A stretch of DNA of 64,000 nt from Pirellulaceae bacterium (GTDB lineage Bacteria; Planctomycetota; Planctomycetia; Pirellulales; Pirellulaceae), in assembly GCA_023382975.1 (NCBI GenBank), contig JAHDXO010000006.1, positions 104,645 to 168,644 on the forward strand. Reading direction: 5' to 3'. Shown in pieces: positions 43,501 to 51,515 of the stretch (the first letter of the stretch is position 1; each line of letters starts with the position of its first letter). The position numbers and the translations under genes were made by a program. Below the pieces are notes generated by a model that saw nothing but the letters and a program-made list of their open reading frames with translations, was not told the origin of the DNA and did not search any database.

Positions 43501-44980
43501 CCGGGTACTCACCCGCGGCGGACCATTGATGCTGGACCGTCAGCGATCCGGAAGTCGTGGTCCCGTCACCGAAATCCCAAAACAGAACGTTTGCGTCGCC
43601 GTCGCGACTGTCCACCATTGCGGTAAAGGTGATGGTCTGACCGATTTCGGCCATGGTGGTATCGGCATCCACCACTGCCCAGGGCGGCACATTGTCAGGA
43701 GAGTTGCCGCGCTGCACAACGACCTCGACAAAACGACTGCCCGCCGTGGCGTCGCGAGCAACGGCCGTGACGTGCAACTCCGCCGGCCAGTCGGAGAAGG
43801 TCCGGCCGATGGGCAATGCGGCGTCCATCCGGTCCTGGCGGTAGTCGCCTGACTGGGACGCCGGCGTCATGTCGATCAGCACAGGTTCGCTGTGCGATGT
43901 GCCGTCGAGCCAATTGAAAACCAGTCCGTCGCTGATCGCGCCGCTGCCGCCGTTGGCGCGGTGCTCCACCCAGAACTCTTGTCCGTCGATCCGCGGGATG
44001 CGGAGCGAGTAGACACGATCGGGTTCCGTCGCACCCTGGTCCAAGGCGTACAAATCGAAGGTTCCGCTTGCCACCACCGTCGTCGTCTGCACGGGCTCGG
44101 TCAGCCAGCCGAGTTGCGTCTTCCAATACGCCGAGAAATCGCCCACCTCCAAGTTGCCGCTGCCCATCAGATCCAGGTGATTTCCGTACGGATAGTGCTG
44201 GCCCGCGGCGGCCGAGCCGACGACTTGGAACGGATCGTCCGGCTGCCAGAATCCCGAATGTCCGGCACCCAGATTGTGCCCCAGTTCGTGGGCCCAGAGC
44301 CAGGACGACAGCGAGTTATGCAGCCAAACCTGTTGCCCGCCGATGGTGGCCAGTCCGCCGTAGGTGATTTGGCCGCCGTCCGACATGTCGGGGAACAGCA
44401 CCACGATCGTATCGTACGCGGCAAGATTGTAGCCCAGCGACTGGGCGAGTTCCCGTGCCCGCTGATGGATTTCGCCACTGGTGTCGGGTGCCTGATTCAG
44501 TTGGGCGACCGTGCGGGGGATGGTGACGACGCCGGGGACGATATCGAGCAAAGAATCCGGATAGGCCACGATCCCGAACGAGTTGAAAAGGTAGAAGTCA
44601 TCGATGTCGGCCAACCGCTGCCGGACAACGGCATCGGAATAATCGGCCAGGGGCGAGAAATCGCGGTCCAGAAACCGGGCGCGAATGAACAACACCGATT
44701 GATCGCCCGAGGCACGCTGCGAGCCACTCGAAGCAGTCAGCGGGCCGTACGGCATCCATGGGTCGAACTTCGCCGTCATCGCTGCGCGATCCCAAGTTTC
44801 GACCGGGTCACCTAGAACGCGCAGGGAGTCGGCGCCGAGCGCGTCGTGGGCGGCCAGCAGAGTGCGCGGTTCGAGCGTCTCAAACCCCAAGCCGGGGCGG
44901 CGGTATTTCGTCACGCGACGCCGATGACGTCGGGTGGAACCGGCAGCGGCAGAGTTCGTGGGATGCGAACATTTCCTCAT
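40535..44980 (-). CDS. Giant exported LEPRxLL protein: metalloprotease, PKD-like, repeat, glycosidase-like and dockerin domains
   Basis: A 1481-residue protein. The basic N-terminus carries FETLEPRTLLAAH (LEPRxLL at 36-42), a motif known from planctomycete exported proteins. A zincin metallopeptidase follows with HELGHNLGAGH (231-241) and a Met-turn LDLMGSG (near 272), gametolysin-like. Then a PKD-like domain (VLFWDFGDGTT, about 450-530), a run of VASDGNDRLVVAW-type propeller repeats, cadherin-like VSPNGGSLHLALHGR-type and NDLDPDHDPLTVTAV domains, and a TIM-barrel-like part (IGVSGVLLDGFGYDSG) resembling GH114 glycosidases. It ends with two dockerin repeats (DVDDNGFIQPLDVLTLINEL and DVNGDGRATPADVLDIITYL). 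The ATG at 44980 fits the basic motif start; no strong ribosome site is visible. Confidence 0.8.
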   Translation of the reverse strand: MRKCSHPTNSAAAGSTRRHRRRVTKYRRPGLGFETLEPRTLLAAHDALGADSLRVLGDPVETWDRAAMTAKFDPWMPYGPLTASSGSQRASGDQSVLFIRARFLDRDFSPLADYSDAVVRQRLADIDDFYLFNSFGIVAYPDSLLDIVPGVVTIPRTVAQLNQAPDTSGEIHQRARELAQSLGYNLAAYDTIVVLFPDMSDGGQITYGGLATIGGQQVWLHNSLSSWLWAHELGHNLGAGHSGFWQPDDPFQVVGSAAAGQHYPYGNHLDLMGSGNLEVGDFSAYWKTQLGWLTEPVQTTTVVASGTFDLYALDQGATEPDRVYSLRIPRIDGQEFWVEHRANGGSGAISDGLVFNWLDGTSHSEPVLIDMTPASQSGDYRQDRMDAALPIGRTFSDWPAELHVTAVARDATAGSRFVEVVVQRGNSPDNVPPWAVVDADTTMAEIGQTITFTAMVDSRDGDANVLFWDFGDGTTTSGSLTVQHQWSAAGEYPVRFAVSDTKGGSAERTVLVRVGPRAVQSVPQPNLDAVVNTSTDGDQRNPTVASDGNDRLVVAWESLTPDGSGSGIYAQRLLSDGTRVGTPLLVSASAVGEPKNPDVAMTADGDFVVVWQGRESASTDGDEIYARRFAWNGTPVGSTLQVNTYTFANQEKPAIAVDPATGDFVVAWSSAVLNRNVSFRRFAADGTPRDAAERSAPGGRHFSNVDVTTFPDGGFVLVWDNDSGEEGGLDTSGLGVYAQLYTADGIADGGPLSVNTTTAGDQRGPRVASDASNDFTVVWSSGGQDGEGDGVFLRSFYRGGTPISDEVQANETTSKDQSAPAIAIDGQGRRVVSWRDGWENTIGPSDGNNAHRIFNVEGEALTAEFRTSGVRTDYFAGPDVAVLGNPTSLVIVNPERQNAAGVDVQASFYALADPIHVGSDELFSDFGASVDVDATSNDSSPNGGSLHLALHGRPSAGSVELLAAGTPGAPLRDLIRYTPAAGFRGTDSFTYQVTDAIGATALGSITVHVGVQAPNSPPVASDDFLRTATDRLLLIGDLQLLANDLDPDHDPLTVTAVTSPAHGTLQDLGDGVWSYLASGGFTGVDQLTYVASDGRGGSAVGTVSIEVVAKSASLRPRDLLVYHGLPIAINTAADVGQAAVEFAAYDHVMFGSGYQADDHPHRTSTVAIVNHPTASETAFYGSVDLGIDTQNLPIETVCDQIAQWQAIGVSGVLLDGFGYDSGTSRSRQSEAIVCAHRWGLVVIASGDSLDQIFGDHPDAAHNPLGEPSRMTAADYYFYEGFQIVGGTDVSETDWHTKSASLEAYRTSVGFGILAVTTDGAAESFDAQRFAYAWYSALLYGYEAIGWGEPGYAADTSLSPWRPRPAIDPGATFAGDVVSASPLYWRSTDLGTVQVNAVTREARFVPNLSERPWQNPRRRHDVDDNGFIQPLDVLTLINELNRNGSRTLSAEADQPPPPYWDVNGDGRATPADVLDIITYLNT

Positions 44981-45180
44981 GGATCGATCTGTTGACTTAG
45001 GGATGAATTGAATAGCGGACGGATTGGCGACTCGTCCTGGATGGTGCATTATACGTCATCCCGTAAACGGGCGAGGTTTCGGGAATCCCGTTCTTACCGC
45101 TTCGCCCGATTTTATGTATCCTAGGGGCCGTGTGTTGAAGGGTCTTGGACAATCGTTCGTTTTCTTGAGGAGAATGCATC

Positions 45181-45855
45181 ATGCGGATTGGCACAAGTTG
45201 TTTGGTCGCCCTGTTTGTGGCCGTGTTGGCGTCGTCGGCCAAGGCGGCGGAGAAGGTCGATCTTCTGGCTGGCGATGGTCTGGCCGGGTGGCACTATCAC
45301 CTGGTGGACAAGGACGTCAAGAAAGAGGATGTCTGGAGCCTCGAGGACGGGATACTGAAGTGCAAGGGTACGCCGTTGGGCTATTTGTACACCAAGCAGA
45401 AGTTCCAGGATTTCAAGCTGACGTTGGATTGGCGGTGGGCCCCGGATACGAAGCCCGGTAACAACGGGGTGTTGCTGAGGATCGCCGGCGAGCCCATCTC
45501 GTTCTTGCCGAAGTGTGCCGAAGCCCAGTTGCGGCACGGCGATGCCGGCGATCTCTGGGGCTTCTACGGCTTCAAATTGAAAGGCGACGAGGCGCGTTGG
45601 CGCGACGTCAAGGGCCACGCGGAGCTAGGTGATTTCTGGGGCGTTGGCAAGATCAAGGGGGCCGAGAAGGAACCCGGCCAATGGAATACGTATGAGATCA
45701 CGATGCAGGGCGGCAAGCTGACCGTGCTGGTCAATGGCGAGAAGGTCAACGAGGCGACGGATTGCGACGTGTTGGCAGGTCCGATCGGGCTGCAATCCGA
45801 AGGCGGCGAGATCCACTTCCGCAACGTCCATGTGACGCCGCTGGCAGCCGAGTAG
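45181..45855 (+). CDS. DUF1080 exported protein (second copy)
   Basis: A 224-residue exported protein with signal peptide (CLVALFVAVLASSAKA) and a DUF1080 jelly-roll: LLAGDGLAGWHYHLVDKDVK, LEDGILKCKGTPLGYLYTKQ, NNGVLLRIAGE, CAEAQLRHGDAGDLWGF and GPIGLQSEGGEIHFRNVHV. It follows the same pattern as the protein at 12141 but is clearly diverged, so substrate preference probably differs. GAGGAG precedes the ATG at 45181. It lies next to the dockerin giant (divergent) and shares its 3' hairpin with the QK-repeat gene. Confidence 0.9.
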   Translation: MRIGTSCLVALFVAVLASSAKAAEKVDLLAGDGLAGWHYHLVDKDVKKEDVWSLEDGILKCKGTPLGYLYTKQKFQDFKLTLDWRWAPDTKPGNNGVLLRIAGEPISFLPKCAEAQLRHGDAGDLWGFYGFKLKGDEARWRDVKGHAELGDFWGVGKIKGAEKEPGQWNTYEITMQGGKLTVLVNGEKVNEATDCDVLAGPIGLQSEGGEIHFRNVHVTPLAAE

Positions 45856-45874
45856 TTTCGAGTTAAATAAACAA

Positions 45875-45898
45875 GCCGCGGACACTTCTGTCCGCGGC
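45875..45898. terminator. Convergent-gene hairpin, probable terminator
   Basis: Stem GCCGCGGACA, loop CTTC, stem TGTCCGCGGC: 10 bp perfect. On the minus strand it is followed by a T-rich tract, so it most clearly ends the QK-repeat gene; it may also serve the DUF1080 gene. Confidence 0.7.
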
Positions 45899-45935
45899 TC
45901 GCCCCCATGCCACGCATACCGCGTTGCTGTCGATA

Positions 45936-46952
45936 CTAGAAGCTCTGTGCGGGCGGGGAAATTCGTAGCCAGTCCAAGAGTTGGGCCGAACGATCTTGAC
46001 TGGACGGAGCGGGCAACGAACGGAATTCGGTCGGCCGATCCTCGAAGGGCGGCGGTGGAAGAATTTCGGCTTCGTCTTGTTCCGACTCGGCTTCGACCGG
46101 TTCGCTGTAGTTGTAGTAAGGTTCGCTAATGACGCCGCCCTTGCCCTTGACGGTGTCGCAGGTGTCGCAGCCTTCACCCTTCAACAGGTGCTTGCGAGCA
46201 CACAGCGGCAGCGTAGGCCACCAACCGCCGCGAATCGCGGGCGGGCAACATTCAGCCGACTTCTGAACGACGGGCGATTTCTGGACCGAGTCGGTTTTCT
46301 GGGTTGCCCAAGCCTTCTGCGAGACGATCGTCCTCTGCGGCACGAACGACTTCTGCGTTACGTGGCTCTTCTGCGGTACGAACGACTTCTGTGTCACATA
46401 GCCTTTTTGCGGCACATGCATCTTCTGGGAAACGACTGGCTGCCGAGGGGCACAGCCCTTCTGCGAAACCAAAGTCTTCTGCACCGCTGGTCCCTTCTGG
46501 GCGCAACCGCCCTTTTGAACGGCACACGTGCTGCAACCGGAATCGCATGAACCCTTTGCCGAGCATGATCCGCATCCGAATCGATGGCAGCCCCAGCCGC
46601 TGAACAAACCTCCTTGAAGCGGCCAATAGTCGTAAGCACAATGCCTCGCGGCGCAGAAACCGGCCCACAGTCGGCTGGTGCAAGGCGACTGAGCCTCGCA
46701 GCAGTAACCCTGGAATCCCAGTCCGCGGTAGCTGGAGTAGCCGGGGTAGTAGCCCGGGAAATCCTCGTACATCAGCGGCGCTGGCGCGGCGGGTTCGGCG
46801 GACTCGGCCGGTTCATACGTTTCCTCGACCTCGGGTTGCAGGCGAGTTGCCTCGAACACGCGGAAACCTCGCCGAGACGATCCGTCTTCCGCATTGGCGA
46901 AACCGGCGAATAGCAGGACAAGTGTGGCGGGAAGGAGAAGTAGGCGTTTCAT
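45936..46952 (-). CDS. Exported Cys-rich protein with QK repeats
   Basis: A 338-residue exported protein (signal peptide LLLPATLVLLFAGFANA) that I do not recognise. Residues 60-142 are rich in Tyr, Gly and Cys (GYYPGYSSYRGLGFQGYCC, CGSCSAKGSCDSGCSTC). Residues 144-231 hold 13 QK pairs, often spaced 6 residues apart (QKGYVTQKSFVPQKSHV). A CC motif and a CDTCD motif follow, then an acidic Pro-rich tail (EDRPTEFRSLPAPSSQD). AAGGA lies 8 nt before the ATG at 46952. The periodic basic/hydrophobic repeat suggests a fibrous or cross-linked wall or envelope component, perhaps disulfide-linked. That is inference. Confidence 0.7.
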   Translation of the reverse strand: MKRLLLLPATLVLLFAGFANAEDGSSRRGFRVFEATRLQPEVEETYEPAESAEPAAPAPLMYEDFPGYYPGYSSYRGLGFQGYCCEAQSPCTSRLWAGFCAARHCAYDYWPLQGGLFSGWGCHRFGCGSCSAKGSCDSGCSTCAVQKGGCAQKGPAVQKTLVSQKGCAPRQPVVSQKMHVPQKGYVTQKSFVPQKSHVTQKSFVPQRTIVSQKAWATQKTDSVQKSPVVQKSAECCPPAIRGGWWPTLPLCARKHLLKGEGCDTCDTVKGKGGVISEPYYNYSEPVEAESEQDEAEILPPPPFEDRPTEFRSLPAPSSQDRSAQLLDWLRISPPAQSF

Positions 46953-47278
46953 CGGAACGGTCCTTATGTCAGAACACTCGTGAGGTTGCCGGACAGGAAT
47001 CGACGACGTCCCGGCGGTGTGCGCAACCTGAGCGCGAAAGCGGCGGGCCGGCGAAAAACCCATGCTGCACCGCCTCGCCACCGAACTCTCCACCGAGACT
47101 CCGGCGCACGTCTGTGGAAATATGGGACCTTTTTCTGCATCAGGCAAATTGCATTGCCGAATTTTTCCGCGAATTGCGGTTGACAGACGGATTGCACCAG
47201 CAGCGGCTGACTGGCTACATTGCTCAGGGCACCTCTTTTTTTGACACTCGTTTTTTCTAGGTAAGGAGCAGGCAACTT
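46953..47278. other. Divergent intergenic region, 326 bp
   Basis: Separates the QK-repeat gene from the lysine-rich protein gene. TTGACA occurs at 47180 and 47241 but neither has a convincing -10 box at normal spacing. No gene is supported. Confidence 0.5.
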
Positions 47279-47599
47279 ATGGCAGCAATTCCCAAGGGCA
47301 AGGCACACAAGGCATGGCAGGTTGCGAAGAAGACCGCGCAGAAGGACGATGCGGAAGGCTTTGCAGCCGTGTCCAAAGCGTTCAAGAAGGATCTGGGGCC
47401 GACGCTGGACAAATTCGACAAGGCGGTCGAAAAAGACAAAGACACCGATGTGAAGAAGTACGCCAAGGAAGTCCAGGCCATCTTGGACGATTACAAGAAG
47501 GCGTTGCTGAAGAACAAAGAGGACATGGGGAAGGCATTCAACACGCTGAATTTCTTCCTGTCGGGTCTCCAAGCGTACGTGGAGGAGCACGGCGCCTGA
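47279..47599 (+). CDS. Lysine-rich helical small protein
   Basis: A 106-residue soluble protein that I do not recognise. Lys and Asp dominate (FKKDLGPTLDKFDKAVEKDK, DYKKALLKNKEDMGKAFNTL) and most of it should form amphipathic helices, possibly a helical hairpin. AAGGAG about 10 nt before the ATG at 47279 supports translation. No signal peptide is present. A dispersed repeat follows within 90 nt of its stop. A nucleic-acid or polyanion-binding role is possible given the charge. Confidence 0.7.
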   Translation: MAAIPKGKAHKAWQVAKKTAQKDDAEGFAAVSKAFKKDLGPTLDKFDKAVEKDKDTDVKKYAKEVQAILDDYKKALLKNKEDMGKAFNTLNFFLSGLQAYVEEHGA

Positions 47600-47667
47600 G
47601 GACGGCTGCTGGAAGAAATCAACCAGCGTCCGGTGCGGGGCTCCGACACCGTCGAAACATCTGACTG

Positions 47668-47694
47668 CAGGTCTCCAGCGGATTGGGAGACCTG
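47668..47694. repeat. Hairpin overlapping dispersed repeat copy 2
   Basis: CAGGTCTCC (47668-47676), 9-nt loop, GGAGACCTG (47686-47694), a perfect 9-bp stem. Its right arm begins the 45-bp repeat at 47686-47730. Confidence 0.75.
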
Positions 47695-47730
47695 CGGTCG
47701 CGTTGTGTGGCTAGGTCAAAGACCGGCCAC
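47686..47730. repeat. Dispersed 45-bp repeat, copy 2 (GGAGACCTGCGGTCG family)
   Basis: Matches 18171-18215 over 45 bp with about six differences, in the same orientation relative to flanking plus-strand genes. It lies between the lysine-rich and SGNH-like genes. Confidence 0.8.
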
Positions 47731-47811
47731 GGCGCCCCGGTAGGCCATTGCCTGCGGGATGCCGGAGATCTGCGAGAGGTTCTTTCCTTCAAAGCAATCG
47801 GAGACTCGACG

Positions 47812-49002
47812 ATGAACCGATCCTTGCGATCGCGCGTCTACTGGCTGCTTCCTGTCACGATCGGCTTCGGACTGGTTACGTGCATCTCGATCGTTCTGGC
47901 GGCGGAGTCGCCGATCGACATGGAACGAGCGCGGCAGTTGCTCTTCAAGGAGCGGTCGGGCCAGACGCTGACGGCGGAAGAACAAGACTACTTGCAGCGT
48001 GCGCGCGAGGCGCGGCGGCAGGGCATGACGGGCCCGGTCCGGCCAGTTGGTCAACCGTTGCGGCTGGAACCTCGCCCGTCCACGGGAATGGTGCCGCTGT
48101 GCGACATGTCGGCCGATGATCGGTATCAAGGTGAAGACGGCGGACTGTACGGCGGTGGCCGAAACCTGCCGCCGGACGAGCATCGTCGCGCCGCCCAACG
48201 CGAGCTGGCGCAGATTCAGCCGCTCGATGCCCAGGGCCGCCCCGCGGCGGATGGCCGGATCGTTCTGGTCGCCCTCAGCATGTCCAACGCGACTCAGGAG
48301 TTTTCGCGGTTCAAACAGGTCGCCGACGCCGATCCGGAGAAATCGTCGCGAGTCACGATTGTCGATTGCGCCCAAGGCGGCCAAGCGATGGCCGAATGGG
48401 CCGATCCGCAGGCCCCGCCGTGGAATGAAGCGGCGCGGCGGCTAAATGCCGCTGGTGTCTCGCCGCAGCAAGTGCAAATCGCGTGGGTCAAGCTGGCCAA
48501 CAAGGGACCACAGGGGGACCTGCGCCGTCACGGCGAAAAACTCCAACGCGACACGCAGGCCCTGTTGCAGAACGCCCAAGCCCGCTTCCCGAACCTCCGC
48601 ATCGCCTATCTGGGCAGCCGCATCTACGGCGGCTATTCCGGCGGGCCGCTCAATCCGGAACCCTATGCCTACGAATCCGCGTTCGTCGTTCGCTGGCTGA
48701 TTCAAGATCAGATCGCCGGCACCGCCGCTTTGAATTTCGATCCGGAGAAGGGCGAGCGGAAATCGCCTCTGCTGCTTTGGGGACCGTATCTCTGGGCCGA
48801 CGGAGTCCAAGGCCGCAAAACCGACGACCTGGTCTGGACGCGCGAAGATCTGGCTGGCGACGGCACTCATCCCTCGCCTTCCGGCCGCGACAAGGTTGCT
48901 CGTTTGCTGCTGGACTTTTTCAAGTCCGATCCCCTTGCAGAATCGTGGTTCCTGAAGACGGACGGATCGCCCCTCCCTGACGCGAATCGCGGCGCGCGGT
49001 AA
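47812..49002 (+). CDS. Exported SGNH-hydrolase-like protein
   Basis: A 396-residue protein with an N-terminal signal or anchor (LLPVTIGFGLVTCISIVLAA). After a helical region (LLFKERSGQTLTAEEQDYLQ) comes an alpha/beta domain with RIVLVALSMSNATQEFSRF (a possible nucleophile serine strand), QQVQIAWVKLANKGPQGDL, LRIAYLGSRIYGG and a C-terminal GDGTHPSPSGRDKVARLLL, whose DxxH-like pair is typical of SGNH/GDSL esterases. The N-terminal GDS block is not canonical, so activity is uncertain. The ATG at 47812 has GGAG 8 nt upstream. Its stop TAA overlaps an ATG at 49002 by one base, but that ATG is not the preferred start of the next gene. Confidence 0.6.
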   Translation: MNRSLRSRVYWLLPVTIGFGLVTCISIVLAAESPIDMERARQLLFKERSGQTLTAEEQDYLQRAREARRQGMTGPVRPVGQPLRLEPRPSTGMVPLCDMSADDRYQGEDGGLYGGGRNLPPDEHRRAAQRELAQIQPLDAQGRPAADGRIVLVALSMSNATQEFSRFKQVADADPEKSSRVTIVDCAQGGQAMAEWADPQAPPWNEAARRLNAAGVSPQQVQIAWVKLANKGPQGDLRRHGEKLQRDTQALLQNAQARFPNLRIAYLGSRIYGGYSGGPLNPEPYAYESAFVVRWLIQDQIAGTAALNFDPEKGERKSPLLLWGPYLWADGVQGRKTDDLVWTREDLAGDGTHPSPSGRDKVARLLLDFFKSDPLAESWFLKTDGSPLPDANRGAR

Positions 49003-49130
49003 TGCGCCCGGCGTGCGCGGCGGCGCTGGGACGAGTGGCAGATCCTCGGACTACCTTGTTTTCGCTGGCGTTGCATCTGGCCGGCAAATATGCTGGTAGG
49101 GAGACGACTTGCACGGCGCGGAGACTCCCG

Positions 49131-51515
49131 ATGGCGAAAAAGAAGGCGGGCAAACGCTCGGCATCCAGAGCGAAGGCGGTGGCCGCGGATGCACTCGCGA
49201 CGGGTGCCGCGGAATCGTGCGTGACGCTCAGAATCGGCAGCGGCCGGAATGACGCGATACGGATCCCTTGCGGACCGGTGCTCCAAGAGGCGGCGATGCG
49301 GTGGTCGTACATCGTCCGCAACCGACAGCGATGGCGCGAGGACGCGGCGTCCGGCAATGCGCCGCAGGGACTCTCGAAGCGGAGCCGCGAATTGCTGGTC
49401 CAGGAGTTGCACGTTTCCGAGGCATTCCTCGCCCGGATCGCCCAACAGGGGCTCGTCGAGGTCTGTGTGCCGTTCCGGGGCGAGCAATCGGCCTGGGAGG
49501 CACGGGTTTTTCCCTGGGAATACATGCTGAGCGCGGCGACCAAAGCGGATCGGAATGGCGCGGATCTGATGGTCGTGCGACGTCTGGAACGCAAGGCAGT
49601 CGCGTCCGAGGCGGTCAGGTCGGCGGACGAGATCAAAGCGGCCGTGGTTGTCGCCGCCCCGGGAGCGATTGGCGACGCCTTTGACTTCAACTACGAGCGC
49701 GGGCTGCCTCGTCACAAACTGCGGATCGAGACCGAGGTGATCGAGAATCCCAGGCTGATCGAATTGCCTCAACAGCTTTCAGGAAAATCGCTGATCCACA
49801 TCGCCGGACTGGACCTCCATCAGGGAAGTGGGTTCGTCGAACTGACCCCGGCGCAAGCTCGTAAGGACGGAATGCTCTTGGCGGGACAGGATGGGCAACC
49901 GGTCGCCGCCGACGCCGACGAAGTGGCCACGGCCGTCGGTGTCGGTCATCCGATGCTGGCTGTCTACAATCTGCACCATTCCGCGGGGCGCATCGCGGCA
50001 CTGACGGTCGCTCGAGGCGCCGATGCGGCGATCGGGTTCCAGGACACGATCGATGACTCGATGGCTGAGCAGTTCCTGGCCGATCTGTACGCAGCGTGGC
50101 GAATGGCGGATTCCGGCGGGGCGCTGCTCAGTCGCGACGTGCCGCTGGCCTTTGCCACGGCATTCCGGCTGCTGCGCGAGTATCGGCGGCCTCTGCGGGG
50201 CAGTTGCATCGTGCTCTGGTCTGCCCAGTCACTGTTCTCAAGCGATTCTTCCACGAGGCAGGAATTGGACAGTCGGGCTCGCGAACTTGCCAAACGCATC
50301 CTGCACGACCGTGCGAAGATCATACCGCTGGAGGGCCGAACGCTGGCGGACGCCCTGGTCGCCCAGTGCTTGCCAAAACGTGTCATCAATTTTGCGTCGC
50401 TGCACAACAATCAGCCGCTGTTCGACGAGTTCTGGTTGATGAAGTACCCGGAGGGCACGTTGGCGGATATCGACGTGGAGGTCGAATTGCATACCGGCGC
50501 GCAGGCGTATCCCTACCGGGCCAGCCTGACGCTCAAGGAAGACGTCCTGGATCTGGCCGCCAAGGTCACGATTCCGCTGACTTGGATGCGCGACGGAGGC
50601 TTCGACGAGAGCGTGCGGTCGAGCCTGCGGGTGCGCGTGAGTGCGAAGGGGCAACCGGTCCTGGCCGACACCTACGCGGTGACGCTGCTGCCGCCCGACG
50701 AATGGGAGGATAGCGACGAAAACCGGCAATGGCTGCCCTCGTTCGTGTATCCGCGTGATCCGGCGGTGAAGGCGGTCCTGCAAGCGGCTCAGCCGTTTCT
50801 CATGTCGCTGACGGACCGCGCCGCCGCGGGCTTTGACGGGTATCAGTGCATCGATCCGCAGGCCGAGGCGATGAGCAGATCGGCGATGCCGGTTGGATCC
50901 GAACCAGTTCCCTTTCTCCCGCGTTCGGACGACGATCCCTGCGCCGGCGTCGACCTTCAGGTGCGCGCGATCTGGTGTGCCTTGGTGTACCAGATGAAGC
51001 TGCACTACATCAATCCGCCGCCCGGTTACGTCGCCCAAACCCAGCGGTTGCGCACGCCTGCGGAGGTGCTGGCCGAGGGCCGCGGCACGTGCATCGACCT
51101 GGCGCTGTTGTTGGCCGCTTGCTGCGAATATGTCGACGTCCATCCGGTGATCGTGCTGTTGGAAGGGCACGCCTTTCCTGGATACTGGCGCAGCGAACAA
51201 GCGCACGAGGACTTCGTCCGCATCCGCGACGTAGAACCGGATTCCCTGGACGATGTCCAGAGTCAGGAAGGCCAGCGTTATGCGTGGGTGCTCGAGGGAC
51301 TGGCCGGTTACCGCGAAGTCAAGAACCAGGTGCTGGCCGGAAATCTGGCATTGCTGGAGAGCACGTGGCTGACGCAAGGCTCCGGATTCGCCGAAGCCGA
51401 GGAAGAAGGCCTGGAGAACTTGCGAGTCGCCTCGGAATTCCACTCGATGATCGATATTCTTCTCGCCCGCCGTCACGGCATCACTCCGTTGCCCATTCGA
51501 GGAGCGCGACCATGA
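49131..51515 (+). CDS. CHAT-like domain fused to a transglutaminase-like cysteine protease domain
   Basis: A 794-residue cytoplasmic protein with a basic N-terminus (MAKKKAGKRSASRAKA) and no signal peptide. Residues about 30-355 look like a caspase-family CHAT domain: WEARVFPWEYML (122-133), SLIHIAGLDLHQGSGFVEL (220-238), MLAVYNLHHSAGRIAA (275-290) and ADAAIGFQDTIDDSMAEQFL (297-316). The usual His of HxAGHG and the Cys of NACxSG are replaced (HIAGLD, NLHHSAG). A beta-sandwich follows (about 435-525). Residues about 600-700 form a transglutaminase-like fold with GRGTCIDLALLLAACC (Cys654) and LLEGHAFPGYW (His680). The ATG at 49131 has GGAG 7 nt upstream; a longer start at 49002 is possible. The stop overlaps the next gene by ATGA. 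Confidence 0.7.
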   Translation: MAKKKAGKRSASRAKAVAADALATGAAESCVTLRIGSGRNDAIRIPCGPVLQEAAMRWSYIVRNRQRWREDAASGNAPQGLSKRSRELLVQELHVSEAFLARIAQQGLVEVCVPFRGEQSAWEARVFPWEYMLSAATKADRNGADLMVVRRLERKAVASEAVRSADEIKAAVVVAAPGAIGDAFDFNYERGLPRHKLRIETEVIENPRLIELPQQLSGKSLIHIAGLDLHQGSGFVELTPAQARKDGMLLAGQDGQPVAADADEVATAVGVGHPMLAVYNLHHSAGRIAALTVARGADAAIGFQDTIDDSMAEQFLADLYAAWRMADSGGALLSRDVPLAFATAFRLLREYRRPLRGSCIVLWSAQSLFSSDSSTRQELDSRARELAKRILHDRAKIIPLEGRTLADALVAQCLPKRVINFASLHNNQPLFDEFWLMKYPEGTLADIDVEVELHTGAQAYPYRASLTLKEDVLDLAAKVTIPLTWMRDGGFDESVRSSLRVRVSAKGQPVLADTYAVTLLPPDEWEDSDENRQWLPSFVYPRDPAVKAVLQAAQPFLMSLTDRAAAGFDGYQCIDPQAEAMSRSAMPVGSEPVPFLPRSDDDPCAGVDLQVRAIWCALVYQMKLHYINPPPGYVAQTQRLRTPAEVLAEGRGTCIDLALLLAACCEYVDVHPVIVLLEGHAFPGYWRSEQAHEDFVRIRDVEPDSLDDVQSQEGQRYAWVLEGLAGYREVKNQVLAGNLALLESTWLTQGSGFAEAEEEGLENLRVASEFHSMIDILLARRHGITPLPIRGARP

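Noticed and set aside
49002-49130. ATG at 49002 as start of the CHAT-like protein, overlapping the SGNH stop by one base
   Set aside because: It would add an unusual N-terminus with no ribosome site, while the ATG at 49131 has GGAG 7 nt upstream and a typical basic start. Not excluded entirely.
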